Source of the DNA: Lyngbya sp. PCC 8106
GTDB taxonomy: Bacteria > Cyanobacteriota > Cyanobacteriia > Cyanobacteriales > Microcoleaceae
Direction of reading: 5' to 3'
NCBI RefSeq assembly: GCF_000169095.1
Contig: NZ_AAVU01000012.1
Span: forward strand, 62,001 to 126,000
DNA: 64,000 bases
The notes under the pieces are model-generated. The model was not told the DNA's origin, did no database searches, and saw only the letters and a program-made list of their open reading frames with translations. The position numbers and the translations under genes were made by a program. Positions 26,037 through 36,075 of the stretch are shown piece by piece. Every line of letters starts with the position of its first letter. Position 1 is the first letter of the stretch.

Positions 26037-26990
26037 TTAAACCAGTGCTAAATTGGGATAATTCGCCAACATATCATCAGTAGAGATTGTGTCTCCTTTG
26101 GCTTGGGGAGTCCATAATACTTCGATCGCTAACAGTTGTTCCCCACCAACAGAACCCAAACGACTCACGGCTTGACGCAAATCTTGGGTGCTATTTACTT
26201 TCGGTAATTCTAACTTACCCACCGTTCCGACAACCAATGTAACGACAATATATTCTCCTGGCGCTTGATCTTCTTGGGAAACAATTTCACCATTACCTGT
26301 CTCAGCCGATTTAATCGCCGGAGCGCTGGTACCGGAAAGTTGGTTATTATAATTAGAAAGCGTTTCTTCAGTGAACTTACTGCGTTCTGCGATCGCCCAC
26401 TGATTAAATTGAGCCTCAGCCGACTCCATTCCGGTTTGGGTAGTTTCAGCCGCCCCATAAGCCCAATATTCGGGATGACGCAACAGGGCTAAGGTGGCTT
26501 CTTGTAACACTTGGGCGCGACCTTCTGCTGAACCTGTATCCGCCGCTTCAGCGATGCGATCTAAGTCGTCTTGTAAGCTACGACCCTCAGCCAATAAACC
26601 CACCTGTACACGCGCGACAGACACCCCCTGACGTCCGTAACCGCCTGTTTGTTCGTCTCCTGATGTAGCAGACTGGAAGCTTCTAACGAGGAAGTTGGCG
26701 ATCGCAATGAAGATGAAGATGCTAAATAATCCACCAAAACCGCCCCCAAACCCAAAGAAGGGAATCAGGAAGGGGAAACCAAAGCCACCGCCACCATAAC
26801 CACCCGGCGCTCTACTTGGGCCAGGAGCATAGGTTCGAGGTGTTCTAAAGGAACCTCCACCAATACGTCCACCACTGCGGGCGGCGAGTGCAAAATCAGC
26901 CTGTGAGAAGATGAGTGTAAAAACTATCCCAAAAGCAACTAAGGATTTCAAAATCGATTTAATTCGAGAATGCTGTTTTTCGTTCTTCAT
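26037..26990 (-). CDS. DUF1517 domain membrane protein
   Basis: A 317-aa protein with an N-terminal signal-like segment (residues 12-36, ending FALAARSGG), a Gly/Arg/Pro-rich region (GGSFRTPRTYAPGPS, GGYGGGGFGF), a hydrophobic span (GGLFSIFIFIAIANFLV) and the DUF1517 domain (VARVQVGLLAEGRSLQDDLD, EYIVVTLVVGT). DUF1517 proteins are found in cyanobacteria and plastids; their function is not established. No operon partner is evident; it is divergent from the IS-end region to its right. Confidence 0.88.
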   Translation of the reverse strand: MKNEKQHSRIKSILKSLVAFGIVFTLIFSQADFALAARSGGRIGGGSFRTPRTYAPGPSRAPGGYGGGGFGFPFLIPFFGFGGGFGGLFSIFIFIAIANFLVRSFQSATSGDEQTGGYGRQGVSVARVQVGLLAEGRSLQDDLDRIAEAADTGSAEGRAQVLQEATLALLRHPEYWAYGAAETTQTGMESAEAQFNQWAIAERSKFTEETLSNYNNQLSGTSAPAIKSAETGNGEIVSQEDQAPGEYIVVTLVVGTVGKLELPKVNSTQDLRQAVSRLGSVGGEQLLAIEVLWTPQAKGDTISTDDMLANYPNLALV

Positions 26991-27285
26991 AGAGTTTTCA
27001 ATTTTAACTTCTGGTTAACCGGAAGGGGATAACCAACCTTACCTAATACTGTAACGCTTCTCGGGTACTCTCTTGAACCGACTGATGGGGGGATTTCCGC
27101 AATCTTGATGAAATTCACCACCAGTATTGCTAAACAATTATCATAAGCGAGTAGACAAAAATCATTAAGTCTGGAATTAAGCTGATTGTGGGGAGCGTGA
27201 CATTGGGTTCGGGGTGAGCTTTGGGAGGAGAAGGCTCAACGGTTCAGATCAGTGGGTCTTTGGGGTTAACCCGGTGAAAACAGTT
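26991..27285. other. Gene-free stretch upstream of the DUF1517 gene
   Basis: Presumed promoter and leader of the DUF1517 gene on the minus strand. No repeat or motif stands out; no gene is supported. Confidence 0.4.
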
Positions 27286-27620
27286 TTTTGACACTCCCAC
27301 GCCGTAAACGGCGGGGATTCTTGGTTCAGCGAGTCCACTTAATACAAATAGGGCGACCTATCTATACCAGAGATGGACTCTCCTCAAGCGTTTTGCTCCA
27401 TTTCATCAGCCTGTTTGGGTATGCCCTACCCTACAGTTCAAAACCTAAAATCTTGGTTTCTCTGTACTTGTTGCTTGAAGCTTTTACCCGTACAAGCTTT
27501 CCTATACGGAACCCCATAACTTCAGTGCGTCAAGGTGCGCTGCCTTTTCGGCGACTGGGTTTTTAGTGTGGTTGATTACCCTTTCCACAAAAGAAAGTTT
27601 AGCATAAAGCCGTCAATCAC
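27286..27620 (-). mobile_element. Isolated IS200/IS605-type end with putative omega-RNA region
   Basis: On the minus strand the block ends in CCCCGCCGTTTACGGCGTGGG, quoted here only up to the stem (27292-27315), a hairpin typical of the right end of IS605-family tnpB elements. The roughly 300 bases before it would correspond to the structured RNA at the 3' end of tnpB, but no TnpB coding sequence is visible next to it. It is likely a solo end or decayed copy. Plus-strand frames of 60-90 codons here are probably spurious. Confidence 0.5.
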
Positions 27621-27796
27621 GGACGGGGCTTGTATCCCAATTTTTTCGGTCAATTCAGAGACATTGCTGAAAGAGGTTGTGAGTCATCGTCCTATTACGA
27701 TTAATCCTGATACACCTTGACTGGATATTCTCTTGATTGGCATTGTAACGTATAAAGACATACTGCGAACCTGTTATCAACAAGAGGATTAATTTT

Positions 27797-28387
27797 TTGA
27801 GAGTTATACAAAGATTGATCAAATCTGATCCGATTAGAATCAAACTTTTGCGATCTGCTTTTTTGGTTCCTATTCTGATTAATATTTTAACTCATCTTTC
27901 CCTGAATGCGTTAACCGTTTCTCGAACAATTATTCGTCCAAATTATGTCAATCAACAAACTTGTCCGATTGAGTTACAGACTTTAGTTGATCAAATGTTA
28001 CCGGATTTACCCAGTTATACCAATCGTGTGATTGAACGTCGGAGTAACAGTCGGGAATTTGAACGAGATGCCTCTGTTTTAATCGCTGGACAGTTAGATA
28101 AACTTGAACCTTTACCCTTTAATGTTAATCTAGATTATCCCGATGAAACTTATCTTGTTTATCTCAAAACTTGGGAACGACAATATGATACCAATAAAAT
28201 CATTAGATTTCAAAAATATCATTGGTTATTCTTGCGAAAAAGCGCGTCGGGTTGGGAATTAGAAAAGATGTTTTCCAAGTCGAGTTCTTATCCTCGATAT
28301 GGGTTTTATTCTCTCCCCGGTGAAACCAGCAAAAGTGCGATCGCCGAAGCCATTCGGTTATGGTTGCGGGATTGTCAAGCGAAATAA
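27797..28387 (+). CDS. Membrane-anchored hypothetical protein
   Basis: A 196-aa protein starting at TTG (27797), chosen because AGAGGA lies 8 bases upstream; an ATG start would cut the hydrophobic N-terminus. Residues 18-42 (LLRSAFLVPILINILTHLSLNAL) are a signal anchor. The rest, with TCPIELQTLVDQMLPDLPSYTNRVIERR and KYHWLFLRKSASGWELEKMF, looks like a periplasmic domain with a conserved cysteine near each end. I know no function. The ABC exporter starts 55 bp downstream and may be co-transcribed. Confidence 0.72.
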   Translation: MRVIQRLIKSDPIRIKLLRSAFLVPILINILTHLSLNALTVSRTIIRPNYVNQQTCPIELQTLVDQMLPDLPSYTNRVIERRSNSREFERDASVLIAGQLDKLEPLPFNVNLDYPDETYLVYLKTWERQYDTNKIIRFQKYHWLFLRKSASGWELEKMFSKSSSYPRYGFYSLPGETSKSAIAEAIRLWLRDCQAK

Positions 28388-28442
28388 TAAAAAAAATGTC
28401 ACAATAATCAATAATAGCTGTTAAGACTTAACTTTAATTCTG

Positions 28443-30236
28443 ATGAGTCATTCTACAACATCTTCTCACGCTTTACCCGATCAGTTTTTTTCAAATTATC
28501 GAAGTGATCGTCCTTTTAGAACTTTACTCAACCTCTATCAAAAAGACAAAAAATATATTGGGCTATCGATGTTCTTTTACATCATTAAGCACAGCCCGGA
28601 ATGGATTCGTCCCTTAATTATTGCTAATATTATTGATATTATTTCCAGTCCAAACACTCACAGTTTATCAGAATTATGGTTCAATGGAGCTTTTTTAGCC
28701 TTTTCGATTATTCAAAATACTCCTACCCATTATCTTCATATTCGCTTCTTGAGTACCGCTACTCATTCAATGGAATATAACCTCAGATCAGCGATTACTC
28801 GTCAACTTCAATATCTTTCTATTGGCTTTCATCAACATCGAAATTCTGGCGCAATTCAAAACAAATTACTGCGGGATGTCGAAGCCGTCGCCTTGTTAAC
28901 AAATCAGCTTTTTCAGTATCTCCCTTCATCCATTTTAACGATTATAATTGCAATTATTATTACCGCCTTTCGCGCACCTGAATTTTTGATTTTTTTCTTA
29001 GGAACAATTCCTGTTGCGGTCACGTTAATTCGACATTTTCGGACTCCAATTCGTTCTCGAAACTCAGTCTTTCGTCAACAGATGGAAAGCACTTCAGCTT
29101 ATTTAATTGAGATGCTGAAACTGATTCCTATTACTCGCGCCCATGGGGCTGAAGAAGCAGAAATTGATCGCACCGAACAACGCTTAAAATCTCTTAAAGA
29201 AGCTAGTATAAAACTTGATTTAATCAACGCCTTAGCCAATGCTGCATCTTGGGTAAGTTTGCGATCTTTCAACCTGATTTGCTTATTAACTTCTGCTTGG
29301 TTAGCCTATACTGGAAAATGGGGAATTACCGTCGGAGATGTCGTCTTATTAACAGGATATTTTGATTCCATTACAGGTTCAGTTGTGCAGATTTTAGGGG
29401 TACTTCCTCAAATAGGAAAAGGGTTTGAAGCGTTGTCAAGTATTGGGGAAGTTTTAGAATGTCCTGATGTGGAACATAATCACGGAAAAACACCCGTTCA
29501 ACACCTTAAAGGTGAGTTTAGTTTTGAGTCCGTTTGTTATGTTTATCCCGAAAGTAAAAACCAAACCGCCATTACTGATTTTTCTCTACAGGTTAAACCC
29601 GGAGAAACGATCGCAATTGTTGGGCCATCGGGGGCGGGAAAATCAACTTTGTTAAATTTAATTATCGGGTTTTTGCGTCCAACATCGGGTAAGATTAAAC
29701 TGGATAAACAGGATATGAATGAGTTGGATTTAAGAACTTATCGCCAGTTTTTATCTGTGGTTTCCCAAGAAACAATCTTATTTGAAGGAACCGTTCGAGA
29801 AAATATTTTATATGGGAAAGATACAGTAAGTGAACAACGGTTGAAACAAGTTGTTCAAGAATCAAATGCAGATGAATTCATTCAAAATCTCCCCCATGGA
29901 CTCCAAACTCAAATCGGTGAAAATGGCGTTAAACTCTCAGGAGGACAACGCCAACGAATCGCAATTGCCCGGGCTTTAATTCGTGATCCGCGTGTGTTAA
30001 TCTTAGATGAGGCGACTTCTTCTTTAGATACCGTTTCTGAGTCTTTAATTCAAGAAGCGTTAGATCGGTTAGTTCAAAATCGAACCACTTTTATTGTCGC
30101 CCATCGTCTCTCAACGGTTCGCAAAGCTGATCGAATTGTTGTGTTAGAACACGGTAAAATTATCGAAGTCGGAAGTCACGAACAACTATTAAAAAACCAG
30201 GGTTTATTTTCAATCTTACACGCTTTACAAACGTAG
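28443..30236 (+). CDS. ABC exporter, fused permease and ATPase (MsbA-like)
   Basis: A 597-aa half-transporter. The first 320 residues form a six-helix ABC exporter membrane domain (FFYIIKHSPEWIRPLIIANI at helix 1). The nucleotide-binding domain has Walker A GPSGAGKSTLL, Q-loop VVSQETILF, signature LSGGQRQRIAIARAL, Walker B VLILDEATSSLD and H-loop AHRLST, all intact. Substrate (lipid, peptide or drug) cannot be read from the sequence. It should act as a homodimer in the cytoplasmic membrane. Confidence 0.92.
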   Translation: MSHSTTSSHALPDQFFSNYRSDRPFRTLLNLYQKDKKYIGLSMFFYIIKHSPEWIRPLIIANIIDIISSPNTHSLSELWFNGAFLAFSIIQNTPTHYLHIRFLSTATHSMEYNLRSAITRQLQYLSIGFHQHRNSGAIQNKLLRDVEAVALLTNQLFQYLPSSILTIIIAIIITAFRAPEFLIFFLGTIPVAVTLIRHFRTPIRSRNSVFRQQMESTSAYLIEMLKLIPITRAHGAEEAEIDRTEQRLKSLKEASIKLDLINALANAASWVSLRSFNLICLLTSAWLAYTGKWGITVGDVVLLTGYFDSITGSVVQILGVLPQIGKGFEALSSIGEVLECPDVEHNHGKTPVQHLKGEFSFESVCYVYPESKNQTAITDFSLQVKPGETIAIVGPSGAGKSTLLNLIIGFLRPTSGKIKLDKQDMNELDLRTYRQFLSVVSQETILFEGTVRENILYGKDTVSEQRLKQVVQESNADEFIQNLPHGLQTQIGENGVKLSGGQRQRIAIARALIRDPRVLILDEATSSLDTVSESLIQEALDRLVQNRTTFIVAHRLSTVRKADRIVVLEHGKIIEVGSHEQLLKNQGLFSILHALQT

Positions 30237-30289
30237 TTGATGATCAAACCTTATCCTGATCAAGAATTGTTTACAGTTACAATATAGAC

Positions 30290-32722
30290 TTACATCGGTA
30301 GGGTAAAATAAAATGTTGACCCTTGATTTTCTTCAGATTTAACCCAAATTCGTCCACCATGACGTTCAACAATTTTTTGACAGATAGCTAAACCAATTCC
30401 TGTTCCGGGATATTCTTGACTATGATGTAAACGTTGAAAAATTTTGAAGATTCGCTCAAAATATTCTGAGTTAATTCCAATTCCATTATCCCTGACACTA
30501 AAACACCATTCTTGAGTTTGACTTTCATCGATGAGATTAGGTCTGATCCCAATTTCAATATAGGGAGAAACTTCAGGATGACAATATTTGATTGCATTTC
30601 CGATGAGATTTTGCCATAAAATAACTAACTGTTGGGGGTCAGCAATTACAGTGGGTAATTGATTGGAATTAATGATAGCATTTTGTTTCGTGATTGCAAC
30701 TTGGAGATTTTGTAACGCTTGTTGTAATACTTGATTACAGTCTACCCGTTCAAAATTCGCTGTACTTTTGCTAGTTCCCACTTGGGAGTAAGCCAATAAA
30801 TCTTTAATCAATTGTTGCATTCGTGTGGCTGCATCAACGATATAATAAATATAAGTTTGAGTCTCTTCGTCAAGATTGTCTTGATATTTTCGAGCTAATA
30901 ACTGTGAAAACAAACTCACAATTCGCAAAGGTTCTTGTAAGTCGTGAGAGGCGACATAAGCAAATTGTTCTAGCTCCCGGTTTGACTGTAGTAACTCTCG
31001 ATTTAAAGTAAATAATAATTCTTCGGCTTGTTTCCGTTCAGTAATATCAATACAAGAACCGATATACCCTGAAAAATTACCATCCGCAGTCATACGAGGA
31101 ACTCCTTGATTTAAAATCCAGCGATATTCTCCATCCCAACGTCTTAAGCGAAACTCATTCGTAAAACTTTCTTTATGATTACATTTTGAGAAGTTATTGT
31201 TCAACAAATATTGAGCATCATCAGGATGTATATTATCTAACCATCCCCTCCCTAATTCCTGTTCTAGAGTTCTTCCAGTAAAATCTAGCCACACTTGATT
31301 GACAAAAGTACATTGACTGTTAGAATTACAAACCCAAATCAATACAGGCGCACTATTCGCCATTAACCTAAAACGTTCCTCACTTTCTCGCAGCGAAATT
31401 TCGGTTTGTTTGTGTTCGGTAATATCAATCATATAGCCAATAATTTCTGTAGATTGACTAATATGATTATGAATCAACTTCAGTTCATCTCGTATCCAGC
31501 GATAAGTATTATTTTTATGCAAAAATCGATATTCAAGAATTTCTGTTCCCGTTTCTAAAACCTGTGATAACTGATTAAAAGCTTTCTCCAAATCATCAGG
31601 ATGTACTCGCTCCGCCCAAAATTGAGACTTTTCTACAAACTCCCAAGCTTGATAACCTGTAATTGAGTAAATAGTCTGACTCATGTAAGTCGCGCCATAA
31701 TCTCCCGTGGGTATGCTAGTATAAATCGCACCAGGGCTAGAACTCAGTAAAAACTGAAGTCGTTCTTGAGTCAGGTTGAGTTGCTGTTCAATCAGAGTAC
31801 ATTTATTAATTTCTGCTGCTAAATTATTATTAATCTGTTGTAATTGAGCGGTGCGTTTATGAACTCGTTTTTCAAGTTCTTGATTGAGTTTTTTGATTTC
31901 CGCTTCGCTTTGTTTACGCTGGGTAATATCTTCAGCGACAGCAATAAAATAAATCGGTTTTCTGTCCTGATCACAGACTAATGAAACAGATAAATGAACC
32001 CAGATAAGAGTTCCTTTTTTGCGAACCAAACATCTTTCTAAAGAACAAGTGGAAATCTTTTTTGATAAAAGATGTTCGATAAAACTTGTGTTATAATCTA
32101 AGTGGTCAGAATCGGTGAGATCCTGACATTTTAGTTGTAAAAGTTCATCCCGAGTGTATCCAAATAGATCGCAGAGCGTTTGATTGACTTGCAACCATTC
32201 ACCTTGAAATCCAACCCGAGCAATACCAATAGCCGCCTGTTCAAAAATAGCTCGCAAGAGTTCTTCTGAGTTCCTTAAAGCGGCTTCTGCTTGTTGACGT
32301 TCTATGATTTCTCGTTGTAAGGCAAAGTTGGCTTCTTCTAACTGATGGGGACTCGGTATCGTTAAAATTTTAGGAAGATGAGAGATAATTTTGAATGCTA
32401 TCCAACAGGATAAAACTGCTGTGATAATTTTGATAGCCCTCAATAATTTATTGAGTGGATACCACCACATTCCTACAGCGATTATGTGAGTTGTGGCGAG
32501 ACAGATTGCGAGGACACTTAATAGCAGTAAAACTCGCTTAAAGGGTACGTCTTTTCGTCGGCGCATCCAATAGAAGACAACGAGAGGTAATGAGTAAAAG
32601 GCGATCGCAATCAATGTATCCGAAATCGGAGTCAGTTGGAGATCAAAGGGTAATTCTATCAAAGCATTAGTTGCCAGAATAAAGTGAGATATTGCTGTTC
32701 TCAATTCGGTCAAAAACTTCAT
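30290..32722 (-). CDS. PAS histidine kinase with ethylene-receptor-like membrane domain
   Basis: An 810-aa sensor. Residues 33-120 contain three hydrophobic spans matching the ethylene-binding domain of ETR1 (ISDTLIAIAFYSLP, then KIITAVLSCWIAF). D35 and H79 correspond to ETR1 D25 and H69, but the copper-ligand cysteine is shifted: C74 is one position early and L75 sits at the ligand place. Then PAS domains at about 145-270, 330-445 and 450-570, a coiled coil between the first two, HisKA with the phosphoacceptor in ASHDLQEPLRIV, and an HATPase with DNGIGI and GTGIGLA. Partner may be the receiver gene next upstream (32774-33178). Confidence 0.9.
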   Translation of the reverse strand: MKFLTELRTAISHFILATNALIELPFDLQLTPISDTLIAIAFYSLPLVVFYWMRRRKDVPFKRVLLLLSVLAICLATTHIIAVGMWWYPLNKLLRAIKIITAVLSCWIAFKIISHLPKILTIPSPHQLEEANFALQREIIERQQAEAALRNSEELLRAIFEQAAIGIARVGFQGEWLQVNQTLCDLFGYTRDELLQLKCQDLTDSDHLDYNTSFIEHLLSKKISTCSLERCLVRKKGTLIWVHLSVSLVCDQDRKPIYFIAVAEDITQRKQSEAEIKKLNQELEKRVHKRTAQLQQINNNLAAEINKCTLIEQQLNLTQERLQFLLSSSPGAIYTSIPTGDYGATYMSQTIYSITGYQAWEFVEKSQFWAERVHPDDLEKAFNQLSQVLETGTEILEYRFLHKNNTYRWIRDELKLIHNHISQSTEIIGYMIDITEHKQTEISLRESEERFRLMANSAPVLIWVCNSNSQCTFVNQVWLDFTGRTLEQELGRGWLDNIHPDDAQYLLNNNFSKCNHKESFTNEFRLRRWDGEYRWILNQGVPRMTADGNFSGYIGSCIDITERKQAEELLFTLNRELLQSNRELEQFAYVASHDLQEPLRIVSLFSQLLARKYQDNLDEETQTYIYYIVDAATRMQQLIKDLLAYSQVGTSKSTANFERVDCNQVLQQALQNLQVAITKQNAIINSNQLPTVIADPQQLVILWQNLIGNAIKYCHPEVSPYIEIGIRPNLIDESQTQEWCFSVRDNGIGINSEYFERIFKIFQRLHHSQEYPGTGIGLAICQKIVERHGGRIWVKSEENQGSTFYFTLPM

Positions 32723-32773
32723 TTTGAATTCGGTTTCACAAAAGTACGGTACTTGAAAGATTATAGAGGTTAA

Positions 32774-33178
32774 TCACCTCAAGCTTTCGATAGCATGAAT
32801 AATTTGATCAAATTGACTCAAATCATCCGGTTTGGGAATATAGCAGTGAGCAGAGAGATTTTGATTTTTGAGAATCTCCTCATCAGTTCGAGAAGTCGTC
32901 AGTACAATCACGGGAATTTGATTTAGACTGAAATGGGCTTTGATGTTTTCTAAGACCTCTCGACCATTTTTTTTAGGAAGATTCAAATCGAGTAAAATGA
33001 GATCAGGGCGTGGTACCGTTTGATATTCACCTTGTTGATAAAGAAATGCTAGTGCTTCTTCCCCATCTCGAACAATGTGTATCCGGTTCGGAATTTTTAA
33101 GTTTTTAAGTGTTTCTTGAGTCAGGAAAATATCACCGGGATTGTCTTCGATGAGAAGAATTTCCAGAGTAGATGGCAT
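32774..33178 (-). CDS. Single-domain response regulator (Rcp1-like)
   Basis: A 134-aa CheY-like receiver of the Rcp1 type, which often partners phytochrome- or PAS-kinases. It has the acidic pair IEDNPGD, the phosphoacceptor in LILLDLNLPKKNG, the conserved TTS and the lysine in YIPKPDD. I start at 33178 (MPSTLEILLI); 34 upstream codons are open but give a non-family hydrophobic tail. The gene lies 51 bp before the ethylene-receptor-like kinase on the same strand, so they are likely one operon. Confidence 0.9.
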   Translation of the reverse strand: MPSTLEILLIEDNPGDIFLTQETLKNLKIPNRIHIVRDGEEALAFLYQQGEYQTVPRPDLILLDLNLPKKNGREVLENIKAHFSLNQIPVIVLTTSRTDEEILKNQNLSAHCYIPKPDDLSQFDQIIHAIESLR

Positions 33179-33384
33179 AGATCGATTATTCACGTTATAA
33201 TTCCTGCAATTTGTTATTTGAGTCGGTTGTATAAATCTAATATAGATCGAAGTGACCGTGATCACAATTAAACTTGTCATCTCATGTAAAATTAATCACC
33301 TTATCTTTCAGTTAAATTCCAAAAAGAGATACAATCCTCTTAACTTGTTCATTCAGTTAATATTGAGTCATCTGTGTAATTCTA

Positions 33385-34521
33385 ATGTATGATGAAATTG
33401 AAAATGTCGCCTTACACTATCAAGTCTTGGATGCCATTGCCATTGGTTTATGTATACTCCGCTCAGACTGGATCGTTTTATTTTGGAACCGCTACTTAGA
33501 ACAGTATACAAAAGTTGCTCAATCGGAAATTATTGGTACTTCATTATTTGTTCATTTCAACCAACTCAACCCCACACAGTTTGCATATTACGGGTATCAA
33601 GTTTTTCAAAACCAAGAGGAAGTTCACTTTTCAGTCTCATTGAATGTCGGGAAAAATTCTCCCACTCACTCTCAAAAAGGGTCTTCACTTGAACAAGTCA
33701 CACTGACTCCTCTTTCTGCAATCACAGGCGAAGGAAATTATACCTTATTAACCCTACACAATCCCCTAACCGTGAGTAACCATTGTCAGGCTTCCACGTC
33801 GTTAGTCACAAAGCAGAGTGAACTCGAACAGTTAATTGATCGCATCTCTCACGATTTACGAGAACCCTTGCGGATGGTGGTTAACTTTAATGAGTTAATC
33901 GCCCAACGGTATTCAGGACAACTCGACTCGACGGGAAATCAGATGATTCATTTTGCGGTTGATGGCGCCCGACGAATGCAACAGATGATTGATGGATTGC
34001 TTGTCTATTCTCGCCTCAAAACCCGATATCAACTTCCCCAAGCAATTGATGCTCAAATTTCTCTCAAACAAGCGATAATGGATTTACAATCACTAATCGT
34101 TCAAACAGAAGCTCAAATCAGTACAACTCCTTTACCAATGGTGATGGCAAATTATCCACAACTCACTCAGTTATTTACTATTTTAATTGAAAATGCTATT
34201 CAGTATTGCCGAGATCATCCTCCTAAAATTGAAATTGCGGTTCAATCTCAAGCTGATTTCTGGATGTTTTCAGTCAGAGATAATGGTATCGGTATTGATC
34301 AGAAATATCATCAGGCTATTTTTGAGATTTTTAGGCGTCTGCACTCTCGACAAGATTACCCTGGTATTGGTATGGGACTGGCGATCGCCAAAAAAATTGT
34401 TGAACTGCATCAGGGATGTATCTGGATTAATTCTCAAACTCAACAAGGCTCAACTTTTTATTTTACTCTCCCTAACCCGCCTAAGATCAACTCAGTATTG
34501 ACTTCATCGGAGAATTTTTGA
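33385..34521 (+). CDS. PAS sensor histidine kinase
   Basis: A 378-aa soluble kinase. An N-terminal PAS domain (YQVLDAIAIGLCILRSDWIVLFWN) is followed by HisKA with the phosphoacceptor His in RISHDLREPLRM, and an HATPase (N-box ILIENAIQYC, VRDNGIGID, GIGMGLAIAKKI). No transmembrane span. Its stop TGA overlaps by one base the ATG of the next gene (TGATG), so the two are translationally coupled. Confidence 0.9.
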   Translation: MYDEIENVALHYQVLDAIAIGLCILRSDWIVLFWNRYLEQYTKVAQSEIIGTSLFVHFNQLNPTQFAYYGYQVFQNQEEVHFSVSLNVGKNSPTHSQKGSSLEQVTLTPLSAITGEGNYTLLTLHNPLTVSNHCQASTSLVTKQSELEQLIDRISHDLREPLRMVVNFNELIAQRYSGQLDSTGNQMIHFAVDGARRMQQMIDGLLVYSRLKTRYQLPQAIDAQISLKQAIMDLQSLIVQTEAQISTTPLPMVMANYPQLTQLFTILIENAIQYCRDHPPKIEIAVQSQADFWMFSVRDNGIGIDQKYHQAIFEIFRRLHSRQDYPGIGMGLAIAKKIVELHQGCIWINSQTQQGSTFYFTLPNPPKINSVLTSSENF

Positions 34522-35735
34522 TGTCTCAGGAATTGATTAAAGTTTTATTAGTTGAAGATAATCCTGGTGATGCTTTTCTCATTCAAGAAAGCCTTAAAAA
34601 GCGTCATAAAACTAAATTTAAAGTCACTCAGGTTGAACGCTTAAAAGATGCTTTTTCTTGTTTGGAGTCTGATCAGTTTGATCTAGTTTTGCTTGATTTA
34701 TTTCTTTTAGATAGTCAAGGACTAAATACATTTACAGAAATTTCACTCAAAGCTAACCACTTACCCATTGTTGTTTTAACTGGACTTAATGACGAAGAAA
34801 TGGCAATTCAAGCGGTACGACTGGGCGCTCAAGATTATCTAAAAAAAGAGCTAGCGATGGGAGAAGTGCTAATTTATTCCTTGTGTTATGCTATCGAACG
34901 AAAACGGACTCAAGAACAACTTAAGCAACAAAAAATTCAACTAGAAACAACCAATGCAGAACTCAAAAAACGGACAAAACAATTAGAAATATTAAACGAT
35001 GAATTAGAAGCTTTTAGTTATACTGTTTCTCACGATTTACGTTCTCCTTTATTAAGTATTGATGGCTTTAGTTTTTTTCTGGAAAAAGAACATAGTGAAT
35101 CCCTTAATAGTCAAGGAAAATCTTATTTAAAACGAATTAGACAAGCTGTTAGTCGGATGGATAAACTGATTATCAATCTATTAGAACTTTCTCGGGTTCA
35201 GCAAATTGAGATGTGTATTACCGAGGTCAACTTAAGCGAGATTGTTCAAACTCTTTTTAAGGATTTAAAACAGCAAGATACACAACGAAAAGTCAAACTT
35301 AAAATCGCCCCTAATGTTACCGTTCAAGGAAATAAACAACTTTTAAAGATCGCCTTAGAAAATTTGATTTCAAATGCTTGGAAATATACCGCCCAAGAAG
35401 AAGTTGCTACAATTCAATTTGGAGTCTTGTTCGCCAGTGAACAGAATATAGACAGCCATCTAGAAATCGAAAAGAAGCGGTTAAACTCAGAGATTGATTT
35501 CTCCCCCATCCGGCAAACCCCGATTTATTTTATTGGAGATAATGGTGTAGGTTTTGATATGTATCAAGCAGATAAACTCTTTACCCCTTTCCAGAGATTA
35601 CATTCAGCAGGAGAGTTTCAAGGAACAGGAATTGGTTTAGCAACCGTTCAGCGTATTATTCATCGCCATCAAGGAAAAATTTGGGCTAAGTCTACTCAAG
35701 GAAAAGGAGCTACTTTTTATTTTACCCTAAGTTGA
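34521..35735 (+). CDS. Receiver-histidine kinase hybrid (REC at N-terminus)
   Basis: A 404-aa protein with an N-terminal receiver (VEDNPGD, phosphoacceptor in LVLLDLFLLDSQG, TGLNDEE, Lys in YLKKE), a coiled coil (residues 130-170), HisKA with SHDLRSPLLSIDGF and an HATPase (ENLISNAWKYT, GDNGVGFDM, GTGIGLATVQRII). The reversed order, receiver before kinase, implies the kinase is switched by an upstream phosphodonor, likely the PAS kinase whose stop overlaps its start. The ATG at 34521 is chosen over an upstream TTG because of that overlap. Confidence 0.9.
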   Translation: MSQELIKVLLVEDNPGDAFLIQESLKKRHKTKFKVTQVERLKDAFSCLESDQFDLVLLDLFLLDSQGLNTFTEISLKANHLPIVVLTGLNDEEMAIQAVRLGAQDYLKKELAMGEVLIYSLCYAIERKRTQEQLKQQKIQLETTNAELKKRTKQLEILNDELEAFSYTVSHDLRSPLLSIDGFSFFLEKEHSESLNSQGKSYLKRIRQAVSRMDKLIINLLELSRVQQIEMCITEVNLSEIVQTLFKDLKQQDTQRKVKLKIAPNVTVQGNKQLLKIALENLISNAWKYTAQEEVATIQFGVLFASEQNIDSHLEIEKKRLNSEIDFSPIRQTPIYFIGDNGVGFDMYQADKLFTPFQRLHSAGEFQGTGIGLATVQRIIHRHQGKIWAKSTQGKGATFYFTLS

Positions 35736-36075
35736 GATTTAAAATTATCTCCCTGTTATAAATTTATCTGACAATTCATATAAAATCAAGAAAAGAATAC
35801 TCAAGATCAAGCTCTCGATCTCCCTAGTCATAATTTATAGCAAACATTCAGGAGCTTAATAGAAATTAACAAAGAGTCGGAGGTATAAAAAATATTTAAC
35901 TATTCCCTAAAACTACTGATTTGTAGTCGCAGACTTTCAAGCTATAATCAAAAAATGGGTGTTGAAAAGTATTCACAAAAAAGCGGATCAAGTTCTCTAT
36001 CAAAGATTGGATCACTCTTGAGTCTGAAACCGAACAAAAAAATCCTTAAAAATCTAGAAAACTATCATCACTTTT
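35736..36075. other. Gene-free 340-bp stretch upstream of the EAL gene
   Basis: AT-rich spacer and presumed promoter of the HisKA-EAL gene. No repeat or operator was recognised. Confidence 0.4.

Noticed and set aside
27288..27720. Plus-strand frames of 61-92 codons
   Set aside because: Lie in the IS605-type end; no protein-like features.
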